Shown: positions 25,143 to 36,167 of the stretch, piece by piece
Numbering within the stretch: position 1 is the stretch's first letter
Layout of the letters: each line of letters begins with the position of its first letter
Notes under the pieces: model-generated
Seen by the model: only the letters and a program-made list of their open reading frames with translations
Database searches by the model: none
What the model was told of the DNA's origin: nothing
Assembly: GCF_041260155.1 (NCBI RefSeq)
Contig: NW_027248396.1
Location: forward strand, 62,001 to 126,000
DNA: 64,000 bases
Source: Ptychodera flava
Taxonomy: Eukaryota; Hemichordata; Enteropneusta; Ptychoderidae
Direction of reading: 5' to 3'
Made by a program: the position numbers and the translations under genes

Positions 25143-25796
25143 TCAGGTGCAGCCAACGGAGCTATTCATCGAAAAAGCTGTTCCGGGAGCAATTTTTGAG
25201 GGCAGGGGAAATTTTAATTTTGCTCGGGCAGGGGACATGTTTTTAGGTGGTAGGGGAGCAAATTTTAGGGGTATTTTTGTAGGGCTGGGCAGATATCGGT
25301 TGATTGTTCTGGGGATAGGACTTTGCGAAAAACGAGGTGAGGGGACATTACTTTTAAAACGGGGACAGGGGAAGTTGAGCCATGGATGGGGTCACAGGGC
25401 ATATACTTATAACTTTTAAAGATACCCAGACTGCTTAGCCTATCGCGCTTGAACCCACATCTCACTGTATGTACTGTTCGTAACGGCCCGCTGCTATCTG
25501 TTATCAGTCTGCTTTGCCAAGGGAAATCGGCAAGTTTTTTCGGCCACAGGGCAGGGGAGCTTCAAACATTCATATTGGGGAGGGGAAACAGGCAAAAATA
25601 AGTGGGGGTTGGTAAAAATGATGTTTGAGTGCGGGAGGGTAAGTCGAAAAATTTTTTGTGGGAGGGCAAATTATGAACAGCTAATTAATTACCCTCTTGA
25701 CTTAAAATTAGTCAGTTCACATTGCTTGTCATGCACAATATATCTTACCATAGTAAGGACCCCTTTAAAAGTGCATTGTTCGTTGGCTGCACCTGA
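25143..25796. mobile_element. 654-bp nested element with 16-bp TIRs
   Basis: Perfect inverted ends TCAGGTGCAGCCAACG / CGTTGGCTGCACCTGA, flanked by the 5-bp direct repeat tcgta (25138-25142 and 25797-25801). The interior has G-rich phrases such as gggcaggggaaatttt repeated many times on this strand. Non-autonomous; superfamily not assigned. Confidence 0.75.
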
Positions 25797-26152
25797 TCGT
25801 ATCCACAAAACATCTTGAATGGCAAGGAACACGGTTAGACTTCCTAATATTAACCCCAGTTATTACCAGGATTACTAATTTACTGACATTTTCTTGCCCG
25901 TTCTCGTTTTAAAATGTTAGTGTGTTTTTCACTTCCGCGTCCATGTGTAGCGTAAGTTATAGTTTTTTCTCCAAAGACGGACAGCCCTCGCTTCACTTTC
26001 CGAGAACAAGATGGATAAAATCATCAACTCTTTATTCAGTTTTTTGTTTGTGTGCTGGTACTGCAAGCACGCCTTTTCAATAAAAACGATTTCGTGGTAT
26101 TTGATACATTGTCTTTGTATTCTGTCTGTAAAAACGTCAGCTGCTGCGGTTA

Positions 26153-27892
26153 GGGATGGACCATTAGACCTTGGGAGGGGGGGTGGTCACAATGAAATTG
26201 TTAAAAAATTTTTTTTACTATTGTAAATTTCTGAATTTTTTTTTTCAATTGAGATTAGCTGTGCAAATTATTTTTTATCAGAGTAAATTTTCAGATTTAT
26301 CATTTTTTTTTAGTTCGTCGCTGTCTGAAGATATAGAGGGCAAAGATGTGGTGCCAAGCACCACAAGCGGCCACGCAAGCGGTCACGGGGGGAGAGGTCA
26401 GGAGAGATGTGTGACCCTACTGCTGTTGAAGCTTTTGAAAAATATGTGTTATTTGGTGGCACTTGGGGAGTATTTTTGCGGGGGGAGGTCAGGAGGGGGA
26501 GTCCCCCTCCTGCTGTTGGAGCTTTTGAAAAATAGAGATTAAAATGGTGTTATTTGGTGGCACTTGGGGAGTATTTTTGCGGGGGGTGGTCAGGATGGGG
26601 AGTCCCCCTCCTGCCGTTGGAGCTTTTGAAAAATAGAGATTAAAATGGTGTTATTTGGTGGCACTTTGGGAGCATTTTTTTCGGATTACACATCTTCCTC
26701 TGAAACATGGTCTTCTTGCTCCTCAGTAGCTTCCTATGGTTTTGAAAATTGACTATTTTGGTTTCCTGGCTTCCCTTTCTACTGCGTGGTGAAATGCCTA
26801 CATTCACCCCACCAAACATCATGCATCTCATGATTTACAATTGATTTTGACAAGCTGAGAAGCTAAAATAAGCTAAATAATATAGTTAAATTTGCATATT
26901 TGTGTTTTTAGAGCAATTGTTGCCTTTTTTGATCAAAACATCTATTTCTCTGTAGCAGCATGTTCAAATTGATTGGATGTGTATAGATGTGTTGAAATTT
27001 CAATATTTGTCTTTTTAGGGCAATTTATGCCATTCATGGTCAAAAAATCTGTATTCTCTGAAAGGGCTTGTCCAATTTCTTTGAAATTTGCTACATAAAA
27101 ACGATTATTCATGCAGATTTATTCAGTATTTGCTATCGAGAAACTTTCAAAGTTCAACCCTTTTGTGTGTTTTTGTGTTGGGATTTGTTGGATAGATGGC
27201 ATTCTACGTAGTGTATTGTTGAATGTTAAAACATGTGTGCTGTTGTTTTTTGAGGCTGTTTTTGAGAAAAAAGAATTGGAAATGCCTTTTTAAAAGCAAA
27301 ATAATACATAATGACTTGATATGTTCTTTTATCATTATTGACGTGTTTCTACTTGTTCACCCATTCTTGCATTCATCATTGCAATAAAATGCTGTGAAAA
27401 AATGAAACTGATGTGGCCTGCATCTGTTTACCTTGATCTTAAAAGGCAAATACAACTTTCTGTCTTGACAACCATACCATAGTTTCAATGTTTTACCTAG
27501 TGTACCTGCTTGGTTTGTACGCAGGAAACAAGTAGAAAACAGGCTCTATAATTTCATAATTTTCAAGTGATCAGAATACAAAAGTCCTGAAAAGATAAGA
27601 TAATCACAACTTCCAGTATAAGTGATACAGTCACTCTAAATGTATAAATTAAAATTAAAAATGTGCCGGGAGGATATACTAAAAATACAGAAAGTTGCTT
27701 TCTGTCGGTAAAATCTAAAAAAAAATTCAAAATTTTAAAGAATTTTGCAGATTTTCTTTTTACACCTTTGTCTTCTTATCTATTTATTTTTATTTTGCAA
27801 GCTAGTTTGAAATTTTTTTTTTCCTAACTTTCTGCTCTGAATTTTTTTTTCTGTTTTTGACCACCCCCCTCCAAGATCTAATGGTTCATCCC
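26153..27892. mobile_element. PIF/Harbinger-like non-autonomous element
   Basis: Ends GGGATGGACCATTAGACCTT and, on the complement, GGGATGAACCATTAGATCTT, each followed by a G-rich block. Both sides carry TTA (26150-26152 and 27893-27895). A TTA/TAA target duplication and GG-starting termini are the hallmark of PIF/Harbinger. No transposase is seen in the 1.74 kb. Confidence 0.7.
26446..26690. repeat. About 101-bp tandem repeat inside the Harbinger-like element
   Basis: Roughly two and a half copies of a unit beginning gtgttatttggtggcactt and including aggtcaggagg and gtccccctcctgc. Confidence 0.8.
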
Positions 27893-28214
27893 TTAGGTTG
27901 TTGCGCGGCACACACAGAGGGTCCACGCTGACTTTTATATATTTTCACTGTATTGTTATGCACTTTCCACCAATATCATTCCTCAAACACGCAACTCAAC
28001 GACGACAGCACATAATCTTAATGAACTGAAAGGATGGACTTAGCTTTTTAAAGTTCTAGGGTAGGAAAATGTAGTCAGGAACTTAACCTATGTCATCAAA
28101 AATTTTGTAACGTTGCTGTTCTCCTTCAGGCCGCCCAGATCATGTATTTTAATTTTTTCTGAGCTGTCTCTCCACATGGTGTTGTTAGTGAATTTTTAAC
28201 TTTTCTACATTTTC

Positions 28215-28795
28215 TCTCCTGATCGGTCGGACGGTAGCCTTGTTGATTTCATCACAGGCAAGGAGCTTCAATTTCCCTCCACGAGAATAGTTTAAGTGTC
28301 CACGGTCGTAGATTTCAGGTTTCCAATTTTTCCCAATATTTTCTCTCCACAACGATCGCACCAGGTCGTGGCTGTAAAGAGTTAAATTTTCACGACATTT
28401 TTCTCAACGACCATGACTTTCAGGTATTGGACTTCATTTTCTGTCCACGACCGGTTGAGGTAGTGGCCGTAAAATGTTTAATTTTCCCCGATATTTTCTC
28501 AACGATCGGTCATGAGGTTACGGTTTCAAGCTTTGAATTTTTCCCCCGTAATTTTTTTCAACGACCGGTCGTGGCTATAAAGTGTTGAAATTAGCCCGAA
28601 ATTTTCTCAATGATCGTCATGAGGTTATGGCTTTTAGGGTTTTACTTTTTTCCCGGTAATTTTTCTCCATGACCGATCGTGAGGTTGTGGCTGTAAGTGT
28701 AAAGTGTGGAATTTTTGCCAACATTTGTCTACACGACCGGTCGCGAGGTTGTTGCTTTCAGTAATTTCTCTCAATGGCCGGTCACTAGGGAGCTC
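28215..28795. repeat. Array of palindromic CGACCGGTCG-type repeats near transposon end
   Basis: About ten imperfect units, each 55-70 bp, of the form tctcaACGACCGGTCGTGAGG then ttgtggctgtaaagtg. The core is a palindrome (gaccggtc, with variants gatcggtc and gaccgatc). Position just inside the right TIR of the 5.2-kb element suggests subterminal transposase-binding sites. Confidence 0.75.
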
Positions 28796-31700
28796 CTTTA
28801 CCGTTTATTTATGAATAATAAGTTGTGTACCTTCTATTTATTTACGAATTCAAGAATATTTAAAGCGTCCACTAGTTTTACGGACGCCATCGTGGCACTG
28901 TGTCTGTGATTTCAACCCTTTCCTAATTTTAATGCATATGGGACGGCTGTGGTGTTGACCCAATCACTTAATCCGCTGATACGGACAGCGGATTAGCAAG
29001 TTGGCAATGTTTTCGGAACAATTACAGTGGTGTATACACAAGTTGGAGAGGAGATAAGGACTTGTCGGTAATATATAAAGCTGTCAGACGGTGTGGAGTT
29101 GAAATCTTTATTTGAAATATGACAGTCAAAGTTAATAAAATCAAACAAAGTAAACCGTTGCACAAAAAACCTCCCTCCCCACCCCAGGGGACTGATTTCT
29201 TTCCCTATGGTGACACTTGAATCGACTAAGCTACGCGTCTGCTAAAGGGCGACACACTCAACTCCCATAAGTGGAATTTATTCATTTCAGTGAGGGTACT
29301 GCGAGGGTCACCAGTGTGTATGGCTGAAAGCTGAATACACTATATTAATAATGAACATTTGTGTATGACCTCAATGACGCTTGAATGCTGTATGAGTTGC
29401 TGATAAACACAAAACTGTTATCGCCAAGACATGGCCTACATATACGCATGCGCGTTCTACGTGCAAATATTCAGGCTTATGCAAATTGCACTCAAGTGGG
29501 TATTTCCCCGCGCTGACGTACTGTAAATAAAAACACGTAAACCCCCTCACATCAAGTATACAAAGGCAGCATACACATCTTCCAGGAACTATAACGTCAT
29601 TATTTTAAAACAAATTGAAGACAGATTTCTATACATCACATCAGAATTGGAATAGATATGGAATAACCGACCGCTTACAGAGATTTGTTGCTGACAAGGA
29701 CAATCTTCACTGTGATCGTAAGGAGAGACAGTTTTCATAACAACTCAAGGTAATTAGTCAACGGCCTTTTCGTGCATTGACGTGAAAGTTAGTATTAATA
29801 CATTTGCTGAACTTTCTTATTCTACAATGTTGACAATGGATACCTACATTTGCTTTGCTTGATCGTGTGCTTTTATGAGAGTATTTTAACAATCTGTACA
29901 TTTATGACTTCGTTCTACAACATATAGAATAACAATCACATAAAATGATATCATATCGAAAGTGTAATTGTTCGCGTTGTCTCATGTTCTGGAGATAATC
30001 AGCAAATGAAACCTGTGTGTACGTTAAAGCGATGACGTCGATCGATTTGGAAAGTGTAAACATGTACATGACTACATGACAACAACGAACGGACAAGATG
30101 CGTTATGCTGTCCCCTTTATATAGCAAGATATATATTCGTACATTCCGCGAACAATCGCAAAGTCGGTTCATTTAATAAGAGTTCAAAGGTCAAGTTCGA
30201 GGTCAAGCAAAAACAGACGTCAGCCATACGAAATTAGGCAATTTCACACTTTTTTCATTTTGAAATCAATCTCTCTGCTGTGTCTTAGGGATGGTTTGTT
30301 TGTTCGTTTGTTTTGTTTGTTTGTTCGTTTGTTTGTTTGGTCATTTTCTTTGATACGTTGTAGAGACTACATGCCTGTTAATCTCTATTAGTTCCTATTC
30401 TAGGCTACGTTCACAGTCAGTTTTTCTTGAAGTTATTGTTTTCGAAAGTCCACATTTACATAGTTCTAATAACTACTTAACTATCTCAACGTATGTGATT
30501 AGCCATGGCGTTTTCTTTCGTTTGAGAATATGTACACGGCTCTGAATAGCATTAAATCTCTAGTCGCGAATCTGCCAAAAGTACACAAAAGGCTTGCCCT
30601 TAACAACTGTAAGAATTGTAATGTTTACACAGTGACGGTAGTGTATGTCATTTGTAATGTTCCTTTTAATCGAGCGTAATACCTTAATTACTCTAAAAAC
30701 GTTATGTTCTCGACAATAATTCGACTGAAAAATGCATTTATCCAAAATAATATTTTAAATCACCTACTGCAACATCACAGTTAAATAAATCCAGGATCTC
30801 ATCATGAGACCACTTAGCATTTAAATGCACTTTACTCAGGATCATTTATCATGCTCTAGAAGCCGTAAACTGCAGTCACCCATTGTTGTAACGACAATGG
30901 ATCCATTGCAAACCAACTAGAAAAGAGGGTGAGCGACATATTGCAACATACGCCTTTAAAACTTCTGACCTTAAACCCAACCTGAAGCTTGTAATGTATA
31001 CAAATGGCAACCATGGGCGGCGATAGATCTCTGGACGCCTGGCGGCAAGCCAACAGCTAGAGAATATTATTGGTGCATAGGCGTTTTCTATACACGTCTA
31101 CAACATGCATGCTAATACAATAACATTTTGGGCAACCACGCACTATTTCCTTACCTGCTGGAGTTTTAAGACAAAACCGAAAGCTTTGAAGCGCACTTGT
31201 GAGGCACTACAATATTAAAAAAAAAACATTTGTTTAATGCTATGATCCTTTCTGTAATGCATTGTTAACCAAATTTTGATTTTCAAAAAAAACCTGCTAG
31301 AGCCCTCGATACAAAATGTTAATGCAGGCTAGTTTATTAGTTCTAGGTTGGTCGTTTTATTCCCTTTGTGTACAATGGTAGATGTAAGTACTATTTGCAA
31401 GACTAGAACACATCATGATATGACCGCGACTCGAGTAAGAATATCGATTATTGACTTTAAAGACAATTATCTATAATTACCGAACACATTTATATGTATC
31501 ATCGAAACATAAATATTATTAGAATTGAATAGCTAGTCAACTCTAAATTCATTCTGACATAACCACAACAAACACAGGGTAATAATTGACACGACGTTTA
31601 ATGCTTTCTTTATGAAATGATATAATGTTGTTACAACTGTGAGTCACTGTATATTGTAATCCAGCCAAAAGTTCCGCCGAAGGGAATATCTCGCCGATAT

Positions 31701-32090
31701 GCATGATACTATAATTATTACGTCTACTCGACTGATATTGACCAAATACAACAATCGCTACCATAAATCGGTTACATATGGCTTACAAAAATGTCACCAA
31801 CACAACTGGTCCTGCGACTGTAAACTGCATTGATGTTAATTGCTTCGAAAAATTTAAGTGGTTTTCACTTTCTTAAGCGACTGTATACTTACCGGTTGAT
31901 GATGGGATGAAATAGCGGCGAACCCATGGTCTGGTAGAAAATTTCCTAGGTATCACGACGGTATCCTTAAGGAAGTATGCACTTCGAAAATGAAATACTT
32001 AACAGTTGCTCAAAATTTCCCAAATGTAATTTTTAACCATTCTCTTACCAAATGAACAATAAAAATTAAGTAAAACCAAGCAAAGCATAG

Positions 32091-32929
32091 AACTAGCGAA
32101 GAAATTATCTGACGAAATTATAATTCAAATGCCCGCAATCCCTTTATTAACACCATGGGTAAATTAAATGTTGGATTTCTAAATAACTAAGACAATGAAA
32201 GTTTTTTTTCTCGAAGAGCTTTAAAATGAGCTACCACAAATGATATATCAGAAAAGAATTATAAACCTTTGAAAGCCCGGATATCTGTACCTGAGGCGCG
32301 TTCTATCTGTAAATGCCCTACGCTGTATTAGCGCATCATGATAGCTTTTGTTCCAACGAGGTAAGGTGGCATTTCATGAAACATATGTGCCTCATTGCAA
32401 TGTACGATAGTTAAGGAACGAATGTACATCAAAAACAAGTAGCTCAATTGATGAAAGTCAAATTAAACAAACAGCTTTAGCTTATTAAGACTCCTAAATA
32501 ATAAACTATCATCGATGTTACAAGTACCGAATCAACTAATGATTGAAACTTACACGATCTTAATTTGCATACAAAATTTCCAGGAGTGAACTCCTTTGAG
32601 TATATTCACTGCATTAAAGGGACAAAGTTGGCCAATTTTTTGATTTTTTTTTTTTGACACAAGACACTACTGTTATTGTTTGACATGTTGAAAGACACTG
32701 AATGAATTGGTGACCATGGATATATTCGACCCCGTTTTGGACATGATAAATGAAACCATCTAGAAAACGAATGAATGGTCATGACCATAATTCATTTTCG
32801 CCATAATTGCGTTATTGTGTCTGAAACTAGAGGTTGAGTGTTACTAGGGGAGTCAGTCCAACTACAACTATTGAAGTCACTGGTGGAGGTCGGGAACGCG
32901 CAAAAAACAATAATACTGTGAAGTAAAAG
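32091..32929. other. Intergenic, no gene seen
   Basis: Non-duplicated text downstream of copy 2. The phrase aaagggacaaagttggcc near 32617 resembles the start of common short dispersed repeats, but no boundary can be fixed. Confidence 0.35.
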
Positions 32930-33636
32930 AATAGACGGTTCAACAGTCTCCAATCTTCAAAGAATTTTTATTTACCAACGTTTTAGTGACGAATAAGTCA
33001 CCTTCTTCAGGGTAACACTGATAAAAAGAAAGCAATACATAACGATAAAATTCAATAATGCTAAAAACTGCAGAAGTTAAAAAAACAGTACAATGGGTGA
33101 CTTAAAAGGATTGCAAAACATTGTGTAGTGATTAAAAGTACAAATATAATTTGGTTTGCGTGGAGCAATGCTAAAAACATTGTCTGAATACTAAAATATG
33201 TGCCAAAGAAAATAAAAAACAGGTAGAAATTTGGGCTGTAACTAACCTTTAAGAGTGCGTAAAAAGGCCGCGTGAAAGCTATTAAGCTGGATGACAAGTA
33301 TTGATGAGTGAGAATGGCGGACCCCCTAGGGCTGTTGGTTCAGAAAAGGTAGGGCAAAGGGCTCCTTAGTAAAACAGGAGAGAGGTAAACAAAAGAACAT
33401 CGAGGGTGTCCAGAAGATGGGAAAATTGGCTCTGCCTTCACGAATGTTAATACCGTGAGGTGTTAGTGTTATGAAAAGGGTGATGTATTTAAGTTCATGA
33501 AGCCGTCTTTGACGAGTGCTGGTGGTGTGTATTTACATAGAACACTGGCTTGAAAGTGCGACAGATTATGATGTGTTGATTCAAACGTTTTGTCAACGAA
33601 TGAATGAGATCACTCTGTAACTTTGCCCCCGGTACG
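32930..33636 (-). mobile_element. Possible Penelope-like retroelement 3' fragment
   Basis: On the minus strand, the text ccctgaagaaggtgac, a short loop, gtcac, taaaacgttgg (32977-33013) resembles the conserved terminal motif of Penelope-like elements, which often carries a minimal hammerhead ribozyme. The upstream minus-strand sequence has short coding-like stretches in shifting frames. It is truncated by the inverted-repeat element at 33641. Family-level recognition only. Confidence 0.3.
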
Positions 33637-33640
33637 TTAA

Positions 33641-34530
33641 AGTGGCACTCCGTCTTGGTAACATGTTTAAAACTCATTGTTTCAATGCCAACGGTCGATA
33701 TTTGATGTGGCGACTGCACGCGGGATCGCAAGATATCGACAAAAAACATGTCTTCAAAAAAGTAAAAGTTTGAATTCCGGTAGCCCACCTAAATTCAGCT
33801 TCCGAACATCAAACGTTCGGCTCTGGTGCCATTGTCAACTAAACTATGGAGTACAAGTCTACGCTTACGCTGCTGTACGCCACAGTACCACTGGCGTTGG
33901 TGATCTGTCATGCACCATGGGAGAAAGCTGAGTCTTACTGACTTTGCGAAAGAATGAAACACATTTTTTGCTGATTCCACCAGAATTCGCATAGTTGACT
34001 AGCCCAGTTACGTGCGGTTGATACATAGTGGCCGCCGCATGGTATGCATAGCGCAAACCAGCGCACGGCAAACAACATGTACTGTGTGGCCGACGACAAA
34101 ATGTAGTCATCGGAGGCGGCTTATATTTAACACATAAAAACTGATGTTTATGTGGTATCGGTTAAAAATATAATACAACTGATATAGAATAATGAAAACG
34201 ACAAAAACTAAGGAGAAATTTTTAAACCTTACCTGAGATAAAGGCATAATGCTGTATATATAAAGTCTTTGAAGTAGGAAGTAAATTAATTGCCTCGTTC
34301 GAACTTATTATAGACTCCCTAGAATATCGTCAATCAGCACAGCAACAAACCTTCGGGGATTTTGGGTCAAAATCAGATATGATCGCAAAACTTCGGGATG
34401 TGAAAAATGAACTCGGGAAATGACATGTTTTTATCGATATCGCGTGATCCGCGCGCAGTCGCCACGTCAAATATCGACCGTTGGCATTAGAAAATGTGTT
34501 TTAAAAATGTTACCAAGTGGGAGTGCCACT
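33641..34530. mobile_element. TTAA-flanked TIR element, short member
   Basis: Termini AGTGGCACTCC / GGAGTGCCACT inside TTAA duplications (33637-33640 and 34531-34534). About 100 bases of inverted terminal sequence include the phrase gtcgatatttg with cgatatcgcg. The same family forms the 2.4-kb element at 58792. Non-autonomous, Kolobok- or piggyBac-like by its target site. Confidence 0.8.
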
Positions 34531-34665
34531 TTAATAGATGATGTCTTTGGAACATTTAGTATGACGTGTTAAATTCAGATAGCGTTTTGGAATGTTGCTT
34601 TTTAACCATTATTACCCATATTTTTTTAAACGTAATGTACTTTTTTGTTGGTAGACCTAGATAAT
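34531..34665 (+). other. Upstream flank of gene B
   Basis: AT-rich stretch between the TTAA element and the first codon of gene B. No TATA element can be assigned with confidence. Confidence 0.3.
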
Positions 34666-34729
34666 ATGATGACGGCGGCAACCTTAGTCTATCTGGTAGC
34701 TCTGATCAATCTATTGCGAGCAGTTCCAG
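34666..34729 (+). CDS. Gene B, exon 1: signal peptide
   Basis: Starts ATG ATG at 34666, with A at position -3. It reads MMTAATLVYLVALINLLRAV and P, a short N-region and a hydrophobic core, then the donor gtaaat leaving one base. This is a normal secretory signal peptide, so gene B is exported or membrane-anchored. The first base of the next exon completes an Asp codon and carries the frame straight into an EGF domain. Confidence 0.75.
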
Positions 34730-35091
34730 GTAAATTGCAGGAAAACTTATTTATCTTATTTTGTTATTGATACCATACTGACCAAACTGACAAAGTTTGA
34801 AAAACGTGAATACGCGCTGAGAATACTAGCAAAAATCCTTTATTGTCTAAACCCCTCCTACAACATCAGCGGAATGTTCATAATACCTATCTCCCTTTGT
34901 TTTCAGAAAACTCTAAAACGACTCCAACTATATAGAGTAGAATGATAGCTGTGAACCTTTTAAGCTTTTAATTGAATCTACCTCACACAGTGAATGTTGA
35001 TGTTAATACAGAAATATTTTTTGTGTCACTACATGAATAAACAAATAATGTTGAGTAATTCGTATTCTTCACTCTTACGATTGCGGAGCAG

Positions 35092-35210
35092 ATAACGACG
35101 CCGAGACGTGCCCTACAATACCCTGTGAAAATAACGGGACGTGTGTACAGAATGGACGTCATACAAATGTGTCTGTACACCGGGATTCATTGGAAAAGAC
35201 TGTCATGATG
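35092..35210 (+). CDS. Gene B, exon 2: EGF-like domain (frame broken)
   Basis: Acceptor attgcggagcag, donor gtgagg, phase 1 at both ends as is usual for EGF exons. It reads DNDAETCPTIPCENNGTCV in one frame and then, after 35157-35162, YKCVCTPGFIGKDCHDG in the next frame. Together these give the six-cysteine EGF pattern with the C-x-C-x-x-G-[FY]-x-G-x-x-C end. One missing base at the cgtcatac junction explains the break. Confidence 0.8.
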
Positions 35211-35595
35211 GTGAGGAGTACAGGCAATATCTTAATGTAGAGGAATCAATATTTGAATGGCGCTAAAACTGTTTTACTTTTGTAAATCAATGATATTACT
35301 AAATATGGAATATGTCAGGAGATCTGGATAACTTATATTTTTTTGTTTGGTCGTTTGTTCGTTCATTCATTCATTCTATTTTTATTTTTGTTTTTGTTTT
35401 GTTGTCTGATTTTTTGTTTGGTTTGTTGTTTGTTTTAATATGGCAAAATTACAGCACAAAAAAATCATAGGCATTTCCACTGCTGGACCCAAATCACGAA
35501 TGCACCATTCATCCATGTACAATCCATCTGCATTAATAGAAAGTCTGATTCTAGCTAATTTATTTTGTTTTTGTTTTTTTTTCATTTTTATTCAG

Positions 35596-35723
35596 TTGAA
35601 TGCAATGAACGGGAAAATATTACCAGAGTGACAGCTGTCAAGTCACCTTTTCACCCAAAAGATTACCCGATGTACAAAGAATGTGAATATTCTTACATAG
35701 TTGATATGCGACAACTTATAATG
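35596..35723 (+). CDS. Gene B, exon 3: first half of CUB domain
   Basis: Acceptor tttttattcag after a T-rich tract, entered in phase 1, donor gtaaga. It reads VECNERENITRVTAV then KSPFHPKDYPMYKECEYSY. The S-P-x-x-P-x-x-Y-P start and the paired cysteines are diagnostic of CUB. Confidence 0.85.
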
Positions 35724-35907
35724 GTAAGACAATGGCGCGTTAAAGATTACTGTCGAATTCACTTTGCTATTTTTGAATTAAATCATTTGGTATATTTTTC
35801 TCATTTTCCAATCGTTAAACACATTGATATATGCTAGTCGATGTGCAAAATATCATTTCAATGGAGCACATGTAATAATTGCTTTTTGTCTGTATGCCAT
35901 TACATAG

Positions 35908-36167
35908 CTGAACTTGTTAGATTTTGAGTTGGAAATGTCAGAGGAATGTAAGAAGGACCACCTGACAGTATTTGACGGAAGTGATGAAACTGCTCCGCAT
36001 CTCGGTACTTATTGCGGGAACAAGACGCAAGGATCAATTACAACGACTGGACAGCAATATTCCTGAAGTTCCAATCAAGGGGTCAAACGTTGCTAAGGGT
36101 TTCCATTTGACGGTCACGCCTATTCAAGATGATGGTACACCCTTATCAACGAGGACTGATTACACAG
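35908..36167 (+). CDS. Gene B, exon 4: second half of CUB domain (two frame breaks)
   Basis: Phase 0 start after ccattacatag. It reads LNLLDFELEMSEECKKDHLT, VFDGSDETAPHLGTYCG, the D-x-L-x-V-F-D-G and Y-C-G motifs of CUB. The frame then breaks twice, at about 36058-36064 and 36096-36100; each break is a one-base loss, and the three frames together read LKFQSRGQTLLR and GFHLTVTPIQ, a proper CUB end. Donor gtccgt at 36168 leaves one base and joins the next exon in phase. Confidence 0.82.

Larger units (their letters stand above)
23973..29209. mobile_element. 5.2-kb DNA transposon with long terminal inverted repeats
   Basis: Terminal inverted repeats of about 267 bp: 23973-24238 and the complement of 28943-29209, ending CACAGGGA and CATAGGGA. 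It is flanked by a 7-bp direct repeat gtgacac (23966-23972 and 29210-29216), present once in the empty site of copy 1 at 19567-19573. Each terminal repeat holds a small palindrome, aatccgctg/cagcggatt. Superfamily is not settled: a 7-bp duplication and a CA terminus recall P-type elements, but no transposase domain is recognised. Two smaller elements are nested inside. An array of about ten short repeats lies next to the right end. Confidence 0.85.
23211..32090. repeat. Tandem duplication, copy 2 (interrupted)
   Basis: Second copy of the 3.65-kb unit, split at 23972/29210 by a 5.2-kb transposon. Removing the insertion restores the contiguity seen in copy 1 (tttgtgacacttgaatcg). Confidence 0.85.

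Noticed and set aside
25430..25475. tRNA-like T-arm (gggttcaagcg on the minus strand)
   Set aside because: No acceptor stem, anticodon arm or box A could be fitted.
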